Below are positions 51,715 through 60,371 of a stretch of DNA of 64,000 bases, piece after piece. The DNA comes from Halomonas shengliensis (GTDB lineage Bacteria > Pseudomonadota > Gammaproteobacteria > Pseudomonadales > Halomonadaceae). Where the stretch lies: assembly GCF_900104135.1 (NCBI RefSeq), contig NZ_FNIV01000005.1:45486-109485 (forward strand), given 5' to 3'. The notes under the pieces were generated by a model. That model had not been told where the DNA came from, searched no databases, and saw only the letters and a list, made by a program, of their open reading frames with translations. A program made the translations under genes and the position numbers. The first letter of the stretch is position 1. The number at the start of each line of letters is the position of its first letter.

Positions 51715-52444
51715 GGCGGGGCTGACCGGCTGGCTCGACATGAGCGGCGCCACCTGGCTGGGCTGTGCCCTGGTGCTGGCGCTGGGGGCCTTCGTGCAGC
51801 GTGCCACCGGCTTCGGCCTGGCGGTGGTCGGGGCGCCGCTGCTGCTGATGCTGGAGCCGCGGCTGGTGCCGGTGGTGCTGGTGCTGTTCGGCTTCACGGT
51901 GGCGCTGACCACCCTGCGCCACTATCGGCACGAGGTGAGCCTCGCCGAGATCGGCCTGGCCCTGGCGGGGCGAGTGCCCGGCAACGCCCTGGGGCTGTGG
52001 CTGCTGGTCGCCGCGCCGCTGGCGGTGCTGGAGAAGGTGATCGCCGGCAGCGTGCTGTTCGCGGTGGTGGTGACCCTGTTCCGCCTACGACTGCCGGTCA
52101 ACCGCGCCACCCTGTTCGGGGCCGGGGTCTTCTCCGGCATCTTCGGCACCGTGGCCGCGCTGAGCGGCCCGCCCATGGTGCTGCTGCTGCATGGCCTGTC
52201 GCCGGATCGCCTGCGCGGGACCCTCTCGGCCTTCTTCGTGGTCACCGCGCTGATGACCCTGGCCACCCTGGCGCCCGCCGGCATGGTGAGCGCCTGGCAC
52301 TTCGCCATGGCGTTCACCTTCGCGCCGGGGGTGATGGCCGGCAGCTGGCTGGCCGGGCGCATCGCCCATCGCCTCGATCGCCGGCTGCTGCAGGGGGCGT
52401 CCCTGGCGCTGTGCACCCTGGCGGCGCTGGGGCTGCTGCTGTGA
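51707..52444 (+). CDS. TauE/SafE family permease
   Basis: This 245-residue protein has about eight hydrophobic spans and the TauE/SafE pattern (LGAFVQRATGFGLAVVGAPLL near the N-terminus, FSGIFGTVAALSGPPMVLLL repeated in the second half). The family exports sulphite or organosulphur anions, but the substrate here is unknown. It is co-transcribed with the MFS gene. Confidence 0.85.
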   Translation: MVEAGLTGWLDMSGATWLGCALVLALGAFVQRATGFGLAVVGAPLLLMLEPRLVPVVLVLFGFTVALTTLRHYRHEVSLAEIGLALAGRVPGNALGLWLLVAAPLAVLEKVIAGSVLFAVVVTLFRLRLPVNRATLFGAGVFSGIFGTVAALSGPPMVLLLHGLSPDRLRGTLSAFFVVTALMTLATLAPAGMVSAWHFAMAFTFAPGVMAGSWLAGRIAHRLDRRLLQGASLALCTLAALGLLL

Positions 52445-52490
52445 CCCGGTCGGTCCTTGCGCCCCGTCCTCCTCGCGAGCGCGGCGGTCA

Positions 52491-52508
52491 ATGTCATGGT
52501 GCTGTCAT
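52491..52508 (+). promoter_or_regulatory. Upstream Pho box of pst
   Basis: ATGTCAT-GGTG-CTGTCAT matches the PhoB consensus (CTGTCAT, 4 bp, CTGTCAT) at 13 of 14 positions. It is 62 bp upstream of the second box, with a C-rich stretch between. Confidence 0.85.
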
Positions 52509-52569
52509 CTCCCTGCGGCAGGGTATGCCTTGCCGCGGGGTCGACCTGCCTCCAGCCACCATGACCGCC

Positions 52570-52587
52570 ATGTCATAAAGCTGTCAT
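52570..52587 (+). promoter_or_regulatory. Pho box at the pstS promoter
   Basis: ATGTCAT-AAAG-CTGTCAT matches 13 of 14 consensus positions and lies 61 bp before pstS, where it would replace the -35 hexamer. Phosphate starvation would therefore induce pstSCAB through PhoB, which is not encoded in this window. Confidence 0.9.
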
Positions 52588-52648
52588 CTGGTTGGGGCAA
52601 GGTGTCACTCGTGAAGGTTGCACACTGCCCCCATCAGGAGATCGCTCC

Positions 52649-53659
52649 ATGAATCGCATCCTCAAGACTACCGCTATTGCCGCCGCCGTCATGGGTGTGG
52701 CCACCGTGGCCCACGCCCGCGACCAGATCCGCATCGTCGGTTCCAGCACCGTCTACCCGTTCGCCAGCTACGTGACCGAAGAGTTCGGCGCGGTGACCGA
52801 GTACCCGACGCCGGTGATCGAGTCCACCGGCTCCGGCGGCGGCATCCGCCTGTTCTGCAACGGCGTGGGTGAGGGCACTCCGGACATCACCAACGCCTCG
52901 CGTCGCATCAAGGCCTCCGAGGTCGAGCGCTGCATCGAGAACGGCGTGACCGATGTCACCGAGGTCAAGATCGGCTCCGACGGCATCGTCTTCGCCCAGT
53001 CCAGCACCAACGAGGGCGTCGACCTGACCCTCGAGCAGCTGTTCCTGGCCGTGGCCGCCAAGGTGCCGGTGGATGGCGAGCTGGTGGACAACCCCTACCA
53101 GAAGTGGAGCGACATCGACGCCGCCCTGCCGGACCGCGAGATCTCCGTCTATGGCCCGCCCAGCACCTCCGGCACCCGCGACGCCTTCGAGGAGCTGGTG
53201 ATGGAAGCCGCCTCCGAGGAGATGGACGCCTACGGCGGTGAGGCCTACACCGAGATCCGTGCCGACGGCGCCTACATCGACGCCGGCGAGAACGACAACC
53301 TGATCGTCCAGCGCCTCACCGAGGACACCGAGGCCTTCGGCATCTTCGGCTACTCCTTCCTGGTCGAGAACCCCAATGCCCTGATCGCCGCCGCCATCGA
53401 CGGCGTCGAGGCCGAGCCCGAGGCGATCAGTTCCGGCGACTACCCGATCGCCCGCTCGCTGTGGTTCTACGTCAAGAACCAGCACGCGGAGGAGGTGCCG
53501 CCGCTGTATGACTACGTCGACATGTTCGTCTCCGAGACCATGATCGGCGAGGGCGGTTACCTGGGTGACCTGGGCCTGATCCCGCTGCCCGAGGCCGAGC
53601 GCGAGCAGACCCGCGAGAAGGTCGCCAATCGCGCCAAGCTGCAGGTCTCCGACCTGTAA
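52649..53659 (+). CDS. pstS: Phosphate-binding protein PstS
   Basis: This 336-residue periplasmic protein captures phosphate for PstCAB. A signal peptide (about residues 1-24) ends VAHA. Phosphate-binding patterns are GSSTVYPFASYV (mature start), ESTGSGGGIRLFC and the PPSTSGTRDAFEE loop. The size and TGSGGG motif match the PstS type common in halophilic and marine proteobacteria. AGGAG precedes the ATG. Arsenate is a poor substrate for such proteins but can enter this way. Confidence 0.95.
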   Translation: MNRILKTTAIAAAVMGVATVAHARDQIRIVGSSTVYPFASYVTEEFGAVTEYPTPVIESTGSGGGIRLFCNGVGEGTPDITNASRRIKASEVERCIENGVTDVTEVKIGSDGIVFAQSSTNEGVDLTLEQLFLAVAAKVPVDGELVDNPYQKWSDIDAALPDREISVYGPPSTSGTRDAFEELVMEAASEEMDAYGGEAYTEIRADGAYIDAGENDNLIVQRLTEDTEAFGIFGYSFLVENPNALIAAAIDGVEAEPEAISSGDYPIARSLWFYVKNQHAEEVPPLYDYVDMFVSETMIGEGGYLGDLGLIPLPEAEREQTREKVANRAKLQVSDL

Positions 53660-53690
53660 GGGAGCCTCTTCGGGCAAGGACGCCTGACCC

Positions 53691-53715
53691 GGCCGGCAGC
53701 CCACGGCTGCCGGCC
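53691..53715 (+). terminator. Hairpin between pstS and pstC
   Basis: A perfect 11-bp stem (GGCCGGCAGCC / GGCTGCCGGCC) with a 3-nt loop lies 31 bp after pstS. It has no T-tract. It probably protects pstS mRNA or attenuates transcription so that the binding protein is made in excess over the permease. Confidence 0.6.
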
Positions 53716-53766
53716 GCTGCACGTTGCGACAGCCAGGCTGTCGATGAAAGCCATCGAGAGAGCCCT

Positions 53767-55023
53767 ATGCAGACCGACCAACTCCTTTCACTGTTCAGCG
53801 GCGTGTTGCTGCTGCTGGGTCTGATAGCCTTCTTCCTGGGCCGTGCCAAGGCCGCGCGGGTGCGCGCCGGCGGCACGGCCATGCACGCACAGCCGGACCA
53901 GTACGCCTGGTTCGCGGTCCTGGCCACCGCCGGGCCGGCGATCACCGTGGGCGCGGTAGGCGCCTTCCTGATGCTGCTGCTGGGGGCGGAGATTCCCACC
54001 CTCTACCTGCTGGCCGGCAGCCTGGTGGTGGCCGCCATCGGCCTGCTGGTGGGCATGCGCCAGGTGAGGCCCGACTTCCACGCCCGCAAGGCGATCGAAC
54101 GGGTGATCCGCTGGATACTCAAGGCCGCGGCCCTGATCTCCATCCTCACCACCTTCGGCATCCTGATCTCCATCGTCTTCGAGGCGCTGCGCTTCTTCCA
54201 GATGCACAGCTTCTGGGAGTTCATCACCGGCACGGTGTGGAATCCCGGCGCCAGCTTCCTGGCCGCCGCCGGCCGCGCCGAGGAGGGCGCCAGCGCCGCC
54301 CAGTTCGGCTCGGTGCCGCTGTTCGCCGGCACCTTCATGATCACCGCCATCGCCATGCTGGTGGCCATCCCCATCGGCCTGCTGGCGGCCATCTACATGG
54401 CCGAGTTCGCGCCCGCCAGAGTGCGCACCCTGGCCAAGCCGACCCTCGAGGTGCTGGCCGGCATCCCCACCGTGGTCTATGGCTTCTTCGCCGCCATCAC
54501 CGTGGCGCCGATCATCGTCGCCATCGCCAACTTCTTCGGGCTGGACGCCGCCTTCAACAACGCCGTGGCGCCGGGGATCGTGATGGGCATCATGATCATC
54601 CCCTTCATCTCCTCGCTCTCCGACGACGTCATCAACTCGGTGCCGGACAGCATGCGCCAGGGCTCCCTGGCGCTGGGCATGACCAAGGGCGAGACCATCC
54701 GCGACGTGGTCCTGCCCGCGGCACTGCCGGGCATCATCTCCGCCTCGCTGCTGGCGGTCTCCCGCGCCCTGGGCGAGACCATGATCGTGGTGATGGCGGC
54801 GGGCATGCGCCCCAACCTCACCGCCAACCCGCTCGAGGACATGACCACGGTGACGGTGCGTATCGTCGCCGCGCTCACCGGCGACCTGGAGTTCGAGAGC
54901 GCCGAGACCCTCTCCGCCTTCGCCCTGGGGCTGGTGCTCTTCGCCGTCACCCTGAGCCTGAACCTGGTCTCGGTGCTGATGATCCGTCGCTTCCGCGAGA
55001 AGTATCGCGTCAACAACCTGTAA
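53767..55023 (+). CDS. pstC: Phosphate ABC transporter permease PstC
   Basis: This 418-residue membrane protein has an extra N-terminal pair of spans (about 5-25 and 45-95) before the usual permease core. The core contains FEALRFFQMHSFWEFITG, the ABC-contact EAA loop GALGMTKGETIRDVVLPAALPG (read about residues 300-325) and ALGETMIVVMAAG. It forms the channel with PstA. It lies 108 bp after pstS. Confidence 0.94.
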   Translation: MQTDQLLSLFSGVLLLLGLIAFFLGRAKAARVRAGGTAMHAQPDQYAWFAVLATAGPAITVGAVGAFLMLLLGAEIPTLYLLAGSLVVAAIGLLVGMRQVRPDFHARKAIERVIRWILKAAALISILTTFGILISIVFEALRFFQMHSFWEFITGTVWNPGASFLAAAGRAEEGASAAQFGSVPLFAGTFMITAIAMLVAIPIGLLAAIYMAEFAPARVRTLAKPTLEVLAGIPTVVYGFFAAITVAPIIVAIANFFGLDAAFNNAVAPGIVMGIMIIPFISSLSDDVINSVPDSMRQGSLALGMTKGETIRDVVLPAALPGIISASLLAVSRALGETMIVVMAAGMRPNLTANPLEDMTTVTVRIVAALTGDLEFESAETLSAFALGLVLFAVTLSLNLVSVLMIRRFREKYRVNNL

Positions 55024-55041
55024 CGCCGAGGAATCGCCGAG

Positions 55042-56208
55042 ATGAGTCAAACCTTCGACGAGATCAGCGCCCAGCTGAAGAAGCGCCACCGCCGCTCGGC
55101 GCGGCTGAAGTGGATCTCCATGGGCGCCCTGGGTCTGGCCGGCCTGTTCCTCCTGTGGTTCTTCTCCGACATGCTGGGCAAGGGCCTGCCGGCCTTCCAG
55201 CAGGCGCAGATCCAGGTGGAGATCGACTACAACGAGGACGCCCAACGCATGGGGCGCGCCGCCCTGGACCGCGATGTGTCGCGCCTGGTCAGCCGTACCT
55301 TCGAGCGCATGATCCCCGTGCAGATGCGCGAGAATCCCGAGCTGCTGGGCACCACCGAGACCCGCTGGGTGCTGGCCGACGGCGAGGTCGACCAGTACCT
55401 CAAGGGGCATCGCCACAAGCTGAACGAGGCCCAGCAGGCGCTGGTCGACGAGCTGGCCGCCGAGGGGCGCGTGGCGCTGAAGTTCAACACCACCTTCTTC
55501 ACCACCGGTGACTCCAAGATGCCCGAGGCCTCGGGGATCCTCTCCGCGGCGGTGGGCACGGTGATGACCATGCTGGTGACGCTGGCCATCGCCTTCCCCA
55601 TCGGGGTGATGACGGCGGTCTACCTGGAGGAGTTCGCGCCGGACAACCGCTTCACCCAGCTGATCGAGATCAACATCAACAACCTGGCGGCGATCCCCTC
55701 GATCCTGTTCGGCCTGCTGGGCCTGGCGATCTTCATCAACTTCTTCGGGGTGCCGCGCTCCTCGCCGCTGGTGGGCGGCATGACCCTGGCGCTGATGACC
55801 CTGCCGGTGATCATCATCGCCACCCGCACGGCGCTGCGCAGCGTGCCGGACTCCATCCGCCACGCCGCCTTCGGGGTGGGCTGCTCGCGCTGGCAAGTGG
55901 TGCGCGATCACGTGCTGCCGCTGGCCATGCCCGGCATCATGACCGGCTCCATCATCGGCCTGGCCCAGGCCATGGGCGAGACCGCACCGCTGATCATCGT
56001 CGGCATGGTGGCCTTCATCCCCGACGTCTCGGCCTCCTTTACCGAGGCCGCCACCGTGCTGCCGGCGCAGGTCTTCACCTGGGCAGGAGAGCCCGAGAAG
56101 GCGTTCGTCGAGAAGACCGCGGGCGGCATCCTGGTGCTGCTGGCGATCCTGATCTTCCTCAACGCCACCGCCGTCATCCTGCGCAAGAAATTCGAGCGTC
56201 GCTGGTAA
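55042..56208 (+). CDS. pstA: Phosphate ABC transporter permease PstA
   Basis: This 388-residue membrane protein has a long periplasmic insert (about residues 55-150) between the first and second spans, typical of the longer PstA form. The core has [20 protein letters not shown], the EAA loop [20 protein letters not shown] and [12 protein letters not shown]. It follows pstC by 18 bp. Confidence 0.94.
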   Translation: MSQTFDEISAQLKKRHRRSARLKWISMGALGLAGLFLLWFFSDMLGKGLPAFQQAQIQVEIDYNEDAQRMGRAALDRDVSRLVSRTFERMIPVQMRENPELLGTTETRWVLADGEVDQYLKGHRHKLNEAQQALVDELAAEGRVALKFNTTFFTTGDSKMPEASGILSAAVGTVMTMLVTLAIAFPIGVMTAVYLEEFAPDNRFTQLIEININNLAAIPSILFGLLGLAIFINFFGVPRSSPLVGGMTLALMTLPVIIIATRTALRSVPDSIRHAAFGVGCSRWQVVRDHVLPLAMPGIMTGSIIGLAQAMGETAPLIIVGMVAFIPDVSASFTEAATVLPAQVFTWAGEPEKAFVEKTAGGILVLLAILIFLNATAVILRKKFERRW

Positions 56209-56234
56209 GCCGGCGCGCCATGGAGAACACCGAC

Positions 56235-57077
56235 ATGAATATCCAAGCCGCTCCCCGTCATACCTCACAGCCGACGCCGGCGGTGGGCCAGCCCCACACC
56301 CGCAACGCCGACGCCTGCCACGAGCTGAGCATCCGCGTGCGCGACCTCAACCTCTGGTACGGCGAGAGCCAGGCGCTCAAGGGGCTCAACATCGACCTCT
56401 TCCAGAAGAACGTCACTGCACTGATCGGCCCCTCCGGCTGTGGCAAGTCGACCTTCCTGCGCTGCCTCAACCGCATGAACGACCTGATCCCGAGCGTGCG
56501 CATCGAGGGGCTGGTGGAGATGGACGGCCATGACGTCAACCAGGTGAAGATGGACGAGGTGGCGCTGCGCCGCCGCGTGGGGATGGTGTTCCAGAAGCCC
56601 AATCCCTTCCCCAAGTCGATCTACGAGAACATCGCCTATGCGCCGCGCATGCACGACCTGGTGAGCCGCAAGCCGGAGCAGGACGAGCTGGTGGAGAAGG
56701 CCCTGCGCGATGCCGGCCTGTGGGAGGAGGTCAAGGACAAGCTGCACCAGCCCGGCACCTCGCTCTCCGGCGGCCAGCAGCAGCGCCTGTGCATCGCCCG
56801 GGCCATCGCCGTGCAGCCCGACGTGATCCTGATGGACGAGCCCACCTCGGCGCTGGACCCGATCTCCACCGCCACCATCGAGGACCTGATGGACCGCTTG
56901 AAGGAGCAGTTCACCATCATCACGGTGACCCACAACATGCAGCAGGCGGCACGGGTGGCGGACTACACCGCCTTCTTCCACCTGGGCGAGATCGTCGAGT
57001 ACAACGATACCAAGACGATGTTTTCCAACCCGGCCACCAAGAAGGCCGAGGACTACATCACCGGCCGTTACGGCTGA
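56235..57077 (+). CDS. pstB: Phosphate ABC transporter ATPase PstB
   Basis: This 280-residue ATPase powers PstCA. Walker [10 protein letters not shown], the Q-loop [11 protein letters not shown], signature LSGGQQQR, Walker [13 protein letters not shown] and the His switch THNMQQ are all intact. I prefer the ATG at 56235, 9 bp after GGAG, over one at 56220. The usual phoU gene does not follow here. Confidence 0.95.
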   Translation: MNIQAAPRHTSQPTPAVGQPHTRNADACHELSIRVRDLNLWYGESQALKGLNIDLFQKNVTALIGPSGCGKSTFLRCLNRMNDLIPSVRIEGLVEMDGHDVNQVKMDEVALRRRVGMVFQKPNPFPKSIYENIAYAPRMHDLVSRKPEQDELVEKALRDAGLWEEVKDKLHQPGTSLSGGQQQRLCIARAIAVQPDVILMDEPTSALDPISTATIEDLMDRLKEQFTIITVTHNMQQAARVADYTAFFHLGEIVEYNDTKTMFSNPATKKAEDYITGRYG

Positions 57078-57098
57078 TCCGCTGTCGCCAGTGGGCAA

Positions 57099-57130
57099 GA
57101 CGACGGGGAGGCTTCGGCCTCCCCGTCGTC
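57099..57130 (+). terminator. Terminator after pstB
   Basis: A 14-bp stem (GACGACGGGGAGGC with its complement) around a TTCG loop ends the pst operon 21 bp after the stop. The T-tract is weak (GTCTGGGT), but the stem is strong. Confidence 0.75.
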
Positions 57131-57156
57131 GTCTGGGTCGGTCGAGCAGTGGCCGG

Positions 57157-57208
57157 CTGTCATCGGATTGACATCGGGTCCGTTTATATATGGAATTCCA
57201 GATATTAA
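57157..57208 (+). promoter_or_regulatory. gap-arsJ promoter with Pho-box-like and ArsR-operator-like elements
   Basis: CTGTCAT-CGGA-TTGACAT (57157-57174) matches the Pho box at 12 of 14 positions, and its second half includes a perfect -35 hexamer TTGACA (57168-57173). A -10 is possible at 57191-57196 (TGGAAT, 17-bp spacer). The palindromic ATAT-GGAATTCC-AGATAT (57187-57204) covers this -10 and is a good ArsR operator candidate. Dual control by phosphate starvation and arsenic is inferred. Confidence 0.55.
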
Positions 57209-57227
57209 AACGTGATGGGAGACGACC

Positions 57228-58271
57228 ATGGCCCTGTCCATCGGTATCAACGGCTTCGGACGCATCGGCCGCCTGGTAGTGCGCAGCCTCTGGCCTCGCG
57301 TCGAGGCCGGCGAAGTGGAACTGGTACGCATCAACGACCCGGGTGGCGATGCCGCCACCTTCGCCCACCTGCTGGAGTTCGACTCGGTGCACGGCCACTG
57401 GAGCCCGGGGCAGGGCATCGCCGCCGAGGCTGACGCCATCGTCATCGACGGTCGTCGTATCGCCTTCAGCGTCTGCAAGAGCCTGGAGGAGGGCGACTGG
57501 TCCGGCTGCCGGGTCGCCATCGAGTGCTCCGGCAAGATGAAGACCAAGGAAAAGCTTCAGGCCTACCTCGACCAGGGCGTCGAGCGGGTGGTGGTCAGCG
57601 CGCCGGTGAAGGAGGAGGGCGTGCTTAACGTGGTGGTAGGCGTCAACGACGATCGCTACGACGCCGACTTTCATCGGATCGTCACCGCGGCGAGCTGCAC
57701 TACCAACTGCCTGGCGCCGGTGGTCAAGGTGATCCATGAGACCTTCGGCATCCGCCACGGCGCCATGACCACCGTGCACGACATCACCAACACCCAGGTC
57801 ATCCTCGACGCCCCCAGCTCTCCACAGAAGCCGGATCTCCGCCGTTCACGCGCCTGCGGCATGAGCCTGATCCCCACCACCACCGGCTCCGCGAAGGCGA
57901 TCACCGCCATCTTCCCGGAGCTTACGGGCAAGCTGAACGGTCATGCCATCCGCGTGCCGCTGGCCAACGCCTCGCTCACCGACATGGTCTTCGAGCTTGC
58001 GCGCGAGGTCACGGTGGAGGAGGTCAACGCGGCGCTCAAGGCCGCCGCCGAGGGCGAGCTCGCCGGCATCCTCGGCTATGAAGAGCGCCCCCTGGTCTCC
58101 ATCGACTACCGCACAGACCCGCGCAGCTCGATCATCGATGCGCTCTCGACGATGGTGGTGAATGGCACCCAGCTCAAGCTCTACGCCTGGTATGACAACG
58201 AGTGGGGCTACGCCAACCGCACCGCCGAGCTGGCGCTCAAGGTGGGGAACGAGCAGGTGGGGAATGGCTGA
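57228..58271 (+). CDS. gapdh: ArsJ-associated glyceraldehyde-3-phosphate dehydrogenase
   Basis: This 347-residue enzyme converts glyceraldehyde-3-phosphate plus arsenate to 1-arseno-3-phosphoglycerate, which ArsJ then exports. It has the NAD-binding start [10 protein letters not shown], the catalytic Cys in [11 protein letters not shown] (about residue 152), His in the following part, and the ArsJ-associated branch feature of a divergent C-terminus ([17 protein letters not shown] is conserved). It overlaps arsJ by 8 bp, the typical two-gene unit. Confidence 0.92.
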   Translation: MALSIGINGFGRIGRLVVRSLWPRVEAGEVELVRINDPGGDAATFAHLLEFDSVHGHWSPGQGIAAEADAIVIDGRRIAFSVCKSLEEGDWSGCRVAIECSGKMKTKEKLQAYLDQGVERVVVSAPVKEEGVLNVVVGVNDDRYDADFHRIVTAASCTTNCLAPVVKVIHETFGIRHGAMTTVHDITNTQVILDAPSSPQKPDLRRSRACGMSLIPTTTGSAKAITAIFPELTGKLNGHAIRVPLANASLTDMVFELAREVTVEEVNAALKAAAEGELAGILGYEERPLVSIDYRTDPRSSIIDALSTMVVNGTQLKLYAWYDNEWGYANRTAELALKVGNEQVGNG

Positions 58272-59487
58272 GCGCTTGGCAACCCGACTCAAGGCGCTGC
58301 CCTTCGAGGTGCGTCAGTACCTGCTGATCACCGGCAACTACTGGGCCTTCACCCTTACCGATGGCGCCCTGCGCATGTTGGTGGTGCTGCACTTCCACCA
58401 GCTGGGCTACTCGCCCTTGGAAGTGGCCATGCTGTTCCTCTTCTACGAGGCCTTCGGTGTGGTCACCAACCTGGTGGGGGGCTGGCTGGGCGCCCGGCTG
58501 GGTCTGAATCGCACCATGAACGCCGGCCTGGCGCTGCAGATCCTGGCGCTTTCCATGCTGCTGGTGCCGGCCGCGGCGCTGTCCGTGCCCTGGGTGATGG
58601 CCGCCCAGGCGCTCTCGGGGATCGCCAAGGACCTCAACAAGATGAGCGCCAAGAGCGCGGTGAAGGTGCTAGTGCCGAAGGAGAGCGCCAGTGCCCAGAG
58701 CTCACTCTACCGCTGGGTGGCGATCCTTACCGGCTCCAAGAATGCGCTCAAGGGCGCCGGCTTCTTCCTCGGCGGCCTGCTGCTGACGCTGGTCGGCTTC
58801 CAGGGCGCGGTAGGTCTGATGGCGTTGATGCTCGCCGCGGTGCTTACGATGTCGCTGGTGCGCCTCAAGGCCGACCTAGGTCGCCAGAAGCGCAAGCCGA
58901 AGTTTTCCGAGGTGTTCTCCGCCTCAAGGGCGATCAACGTGCTCTCGGCCGCCCGGCTCTGCCTGTTCGCCTCCCGGGACGTCTGGTTCGTGGTGGCCCT
59001 GCCGGTGTTCCTGTATGACCAGCATGGCTGGAGCCACTGGACGGTGGGCGGCCTGCTGGCGCTCTGGGTGATCGGCTACGGCGGGGTGCAGACCCAGGTG
59101 CCGCGCCTCACCGGCCTGGTCAAGGGCGGGGCGCGAGGTGTCACGGCCTTCTGGGCGCTGGCACTGGCCGGCCTGCCGGCACTCCTGGCCCTGTTGCCCC
59201 TGGCCGAGGTGGGCTGGCTGGTGGTGGGCCTGCTGGCCTTCGGCGTGCTGTTCGCCATCAACTCCAGCTGGCACAGCTACCTGATCGTCCACTACGCCCG
59301 GGCCGACGGCGTCTCCATGGACGTGGGCTTCTACTACATGGCCAACGCCATGGGGCGCCTCGCCGGGACGCTGCTCTCGGGCTGGGTCTACCAGGTGTAC
59401 GGGCTTTCCGCCTGCCTGTGGATCTCGGCGGCGCTGGTGGCGGCCAGCGCCCTGATGGCACTGGCGCTGCCGCGAGAAGCCCGGTAG
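58264..59487 (+). CDS. arsJ: Organoarsenical efflux permease ArsJ
   Basis: This 407-residue MFS protein has 12 membrane spans and begins with the ArsJ pattern [37 protein letters not shown] (about residues 118-135) is also characteristic. It exports 1-arseno-3-phosphoglycerate, which decays outside to arsenate, giving net arsenate resistance. The start at 58264 overlaps the gap stop, with GGTGGGGA upstream. Confidence 0.93.
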   Translation: MAERLATRLKALPFEVRQYLLITGNYWAFTLTDGALRMLVVLHFHQLGYSPLEVAMLFLFYEAFGVVTNLVGGWLGARLGLNRTMNAGLALQILALSMLLVPAAALSVPWVMAAQALSGIAKDLNKMSAKSAVKVLVPKESASAQSSLYRWVAILTGSKNALKGAGFFLGGLLLTLVGFQGAVGLMALMLAAVLTMSLVRLKADLGRQKRKPKFSEVFSASRAINVLSAARLCLFASRDVWFVVALPVFLYDQHGWSHWTVGGLLALWVIGYGGVQTQVPRLTGLVKGGARGVTAFWALALAGLPALLALLPLAEVGWLVVGLLAFGVLFAINSSWHSYLIVHYARADGVSMDVGFYYMANAMGRLAGTLLSGWVYQVYGLSACLWISAALVAASALMALALPREAR

Positions 59488-59514
59488 TACGATAGCAACT
59501 AGACAAGTTGCGAT

Positions 59515-59635
59515 AGCGAAAGGCGCCGGGGATAGGCCGTAGAGGGGGTCCTATGCCAGGGATGGCATCGGTAGCGCCCAGGGAAGGGTTCACAGCGCCC
59601 CCTCGGAGGCCTGTCGCCGGGAAAGCCTTGAGCGG
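59515..59635 (+). repeat. Dispersed hairpin repeat, copy 2
   Basis: This copy keeps the outer stem found at 41426-41547 but has a different middle with two small hairpins (TGCC-AGGGAT-GGCA and CCC-AGGGAA-GGG). It lies between arsJ and arsR, 27 bp after the arsJ stop, so it could act as a transcript end or processing structure. Confidence 0.8.
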
Positions 59636-59727
59636 TGTTGTGATTCGCAGTTCCCTTGGCCGCCCGGGCCTGAACTTGTCACGGTCCGTGGCGTAGAATG
59701 ACCGAGAACCTCGATAAGGAACCCTCG

Positions 59728-60078
59728 ATGTCGCTGGACCCGTTGCGCCTGTTCAAGTGCCTGAGTGACGAGACGCGCCTGATGCTGACCCTGCTGATCC
59801 TTCGCGAGGGCGAGCTGTGTGTCTGCGAGATGACCCACGCCCTGGAGGCCTCCCAGCCCAAGGTCTCGCGCCATCTCGCCCAGCTGCGCAACTGCGGGCT
59901 GCTCAACGACCGCCGCGAGGGCCAGTGGGTCTACTACGGCCTGGCGCCGGCGCTGCCCGAGTGGGCCATGGCGGCCCTGGAAGCCGCGGCCGAGGGGCAG
60001 TCGTCCGGCCTCGCCACACTCCAGGCCCGCCTGGCGGGCATGGGCAACCGCCCGGAGCGTCGCGCAGCGCTCTGTTGA
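59728..60078 (+). CDS. arsR: ArsR family arsenic-responsive repressor
   Basis: This 116-residue winged-helix repressor begins MSLDPLRLFKCLSDETR and has the metal site ELCVCEMTHAL (Cys pair, about residues 30-40), followed by the recognition helix SQPKVSRHLAQLRNCGLL. Binding of arsenite releases it from DNA. I chose the ATG at 59728 (AAGGA 7 bp upstream). A TAGAAT -10-like sequence at 59694-59699 excludes the ATG at 59698. Confidence 0.94.
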   Translation: MSLDPLRLFKCLSDETRLMLTLLILREGELCVCEMTHALEASQPKVSRHLAQLRNCGLLNDRREGQWVYYGLAPALPEWAMAALEAAAEGQSSGLATLQARLAGMGNRPERRAALC

Positions 60079-60095
60079 TCAGGGCTCGAGGCTGA

Positions 60096-60329
60096 TCAGG
60101 GCTCGAGCAGCGCCTGGATCTCCGCGGCGCTGGCCATCTTGCCCTCGATCACCACCTCGCCGTCGACGCCCAGCGCCGGGGTGCGCATCACGCCCTTGTC
60201 GATGATGGCGTTCATGTCGGTGACCTTCTCGATCTCCACCGTGAGGCCCAGTGCCTCGGCGGCCTCGCGGGCGTTGGCGGTGAGCTGCTCGCACTTCCTG
60301 CAGCCCTTGCCGTAGATACTCAGTTTCAT
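60096..60329 (-). CDS. Thioredoxin-like redox protein (MTH895 type)
   Basis: This 77-residue protein has a thioredoxin-like fold with the active site GKGCRKCEQL (CRKC, residues 10-13) and the cis-Pro segment GVMRTPALGVDGEVV. Small proteins of this kind occur beside permeases of the ArsP/DUF318 family and probably supply reducing power. It is downstream of the permease gene in the same operon. The end is convergent with arsR. Confidence 0.88.
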   Translation of the reverse strand: MKLSIYGKGCRKCEQLTANAREAAEALGLTVEIEKVTDMNAIIDKGVMRTPALGVDGEVVIEGKMASAAEIQALLEP

Positions 60330-60371
60330 GGTGCGCTCCTGTGGGAGGGTCGTGTCAGGGAATGACCCGAG

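Noticed and set aside
53788..56268. An 826-codon minus-strand frame opposite pstC/pstA
   Set aside because: The product is His/Gln/Asp-rich without motifs. It is an antisense shadow of two clear permease genes.
59698..59727. Earlier ATG for ArsR
   Set aside because: It overlaps a -10-like hexamer and lacks a ribosome site. The ATG at 59728 has AAGGA at the right distance and gives the usual ArsR start.
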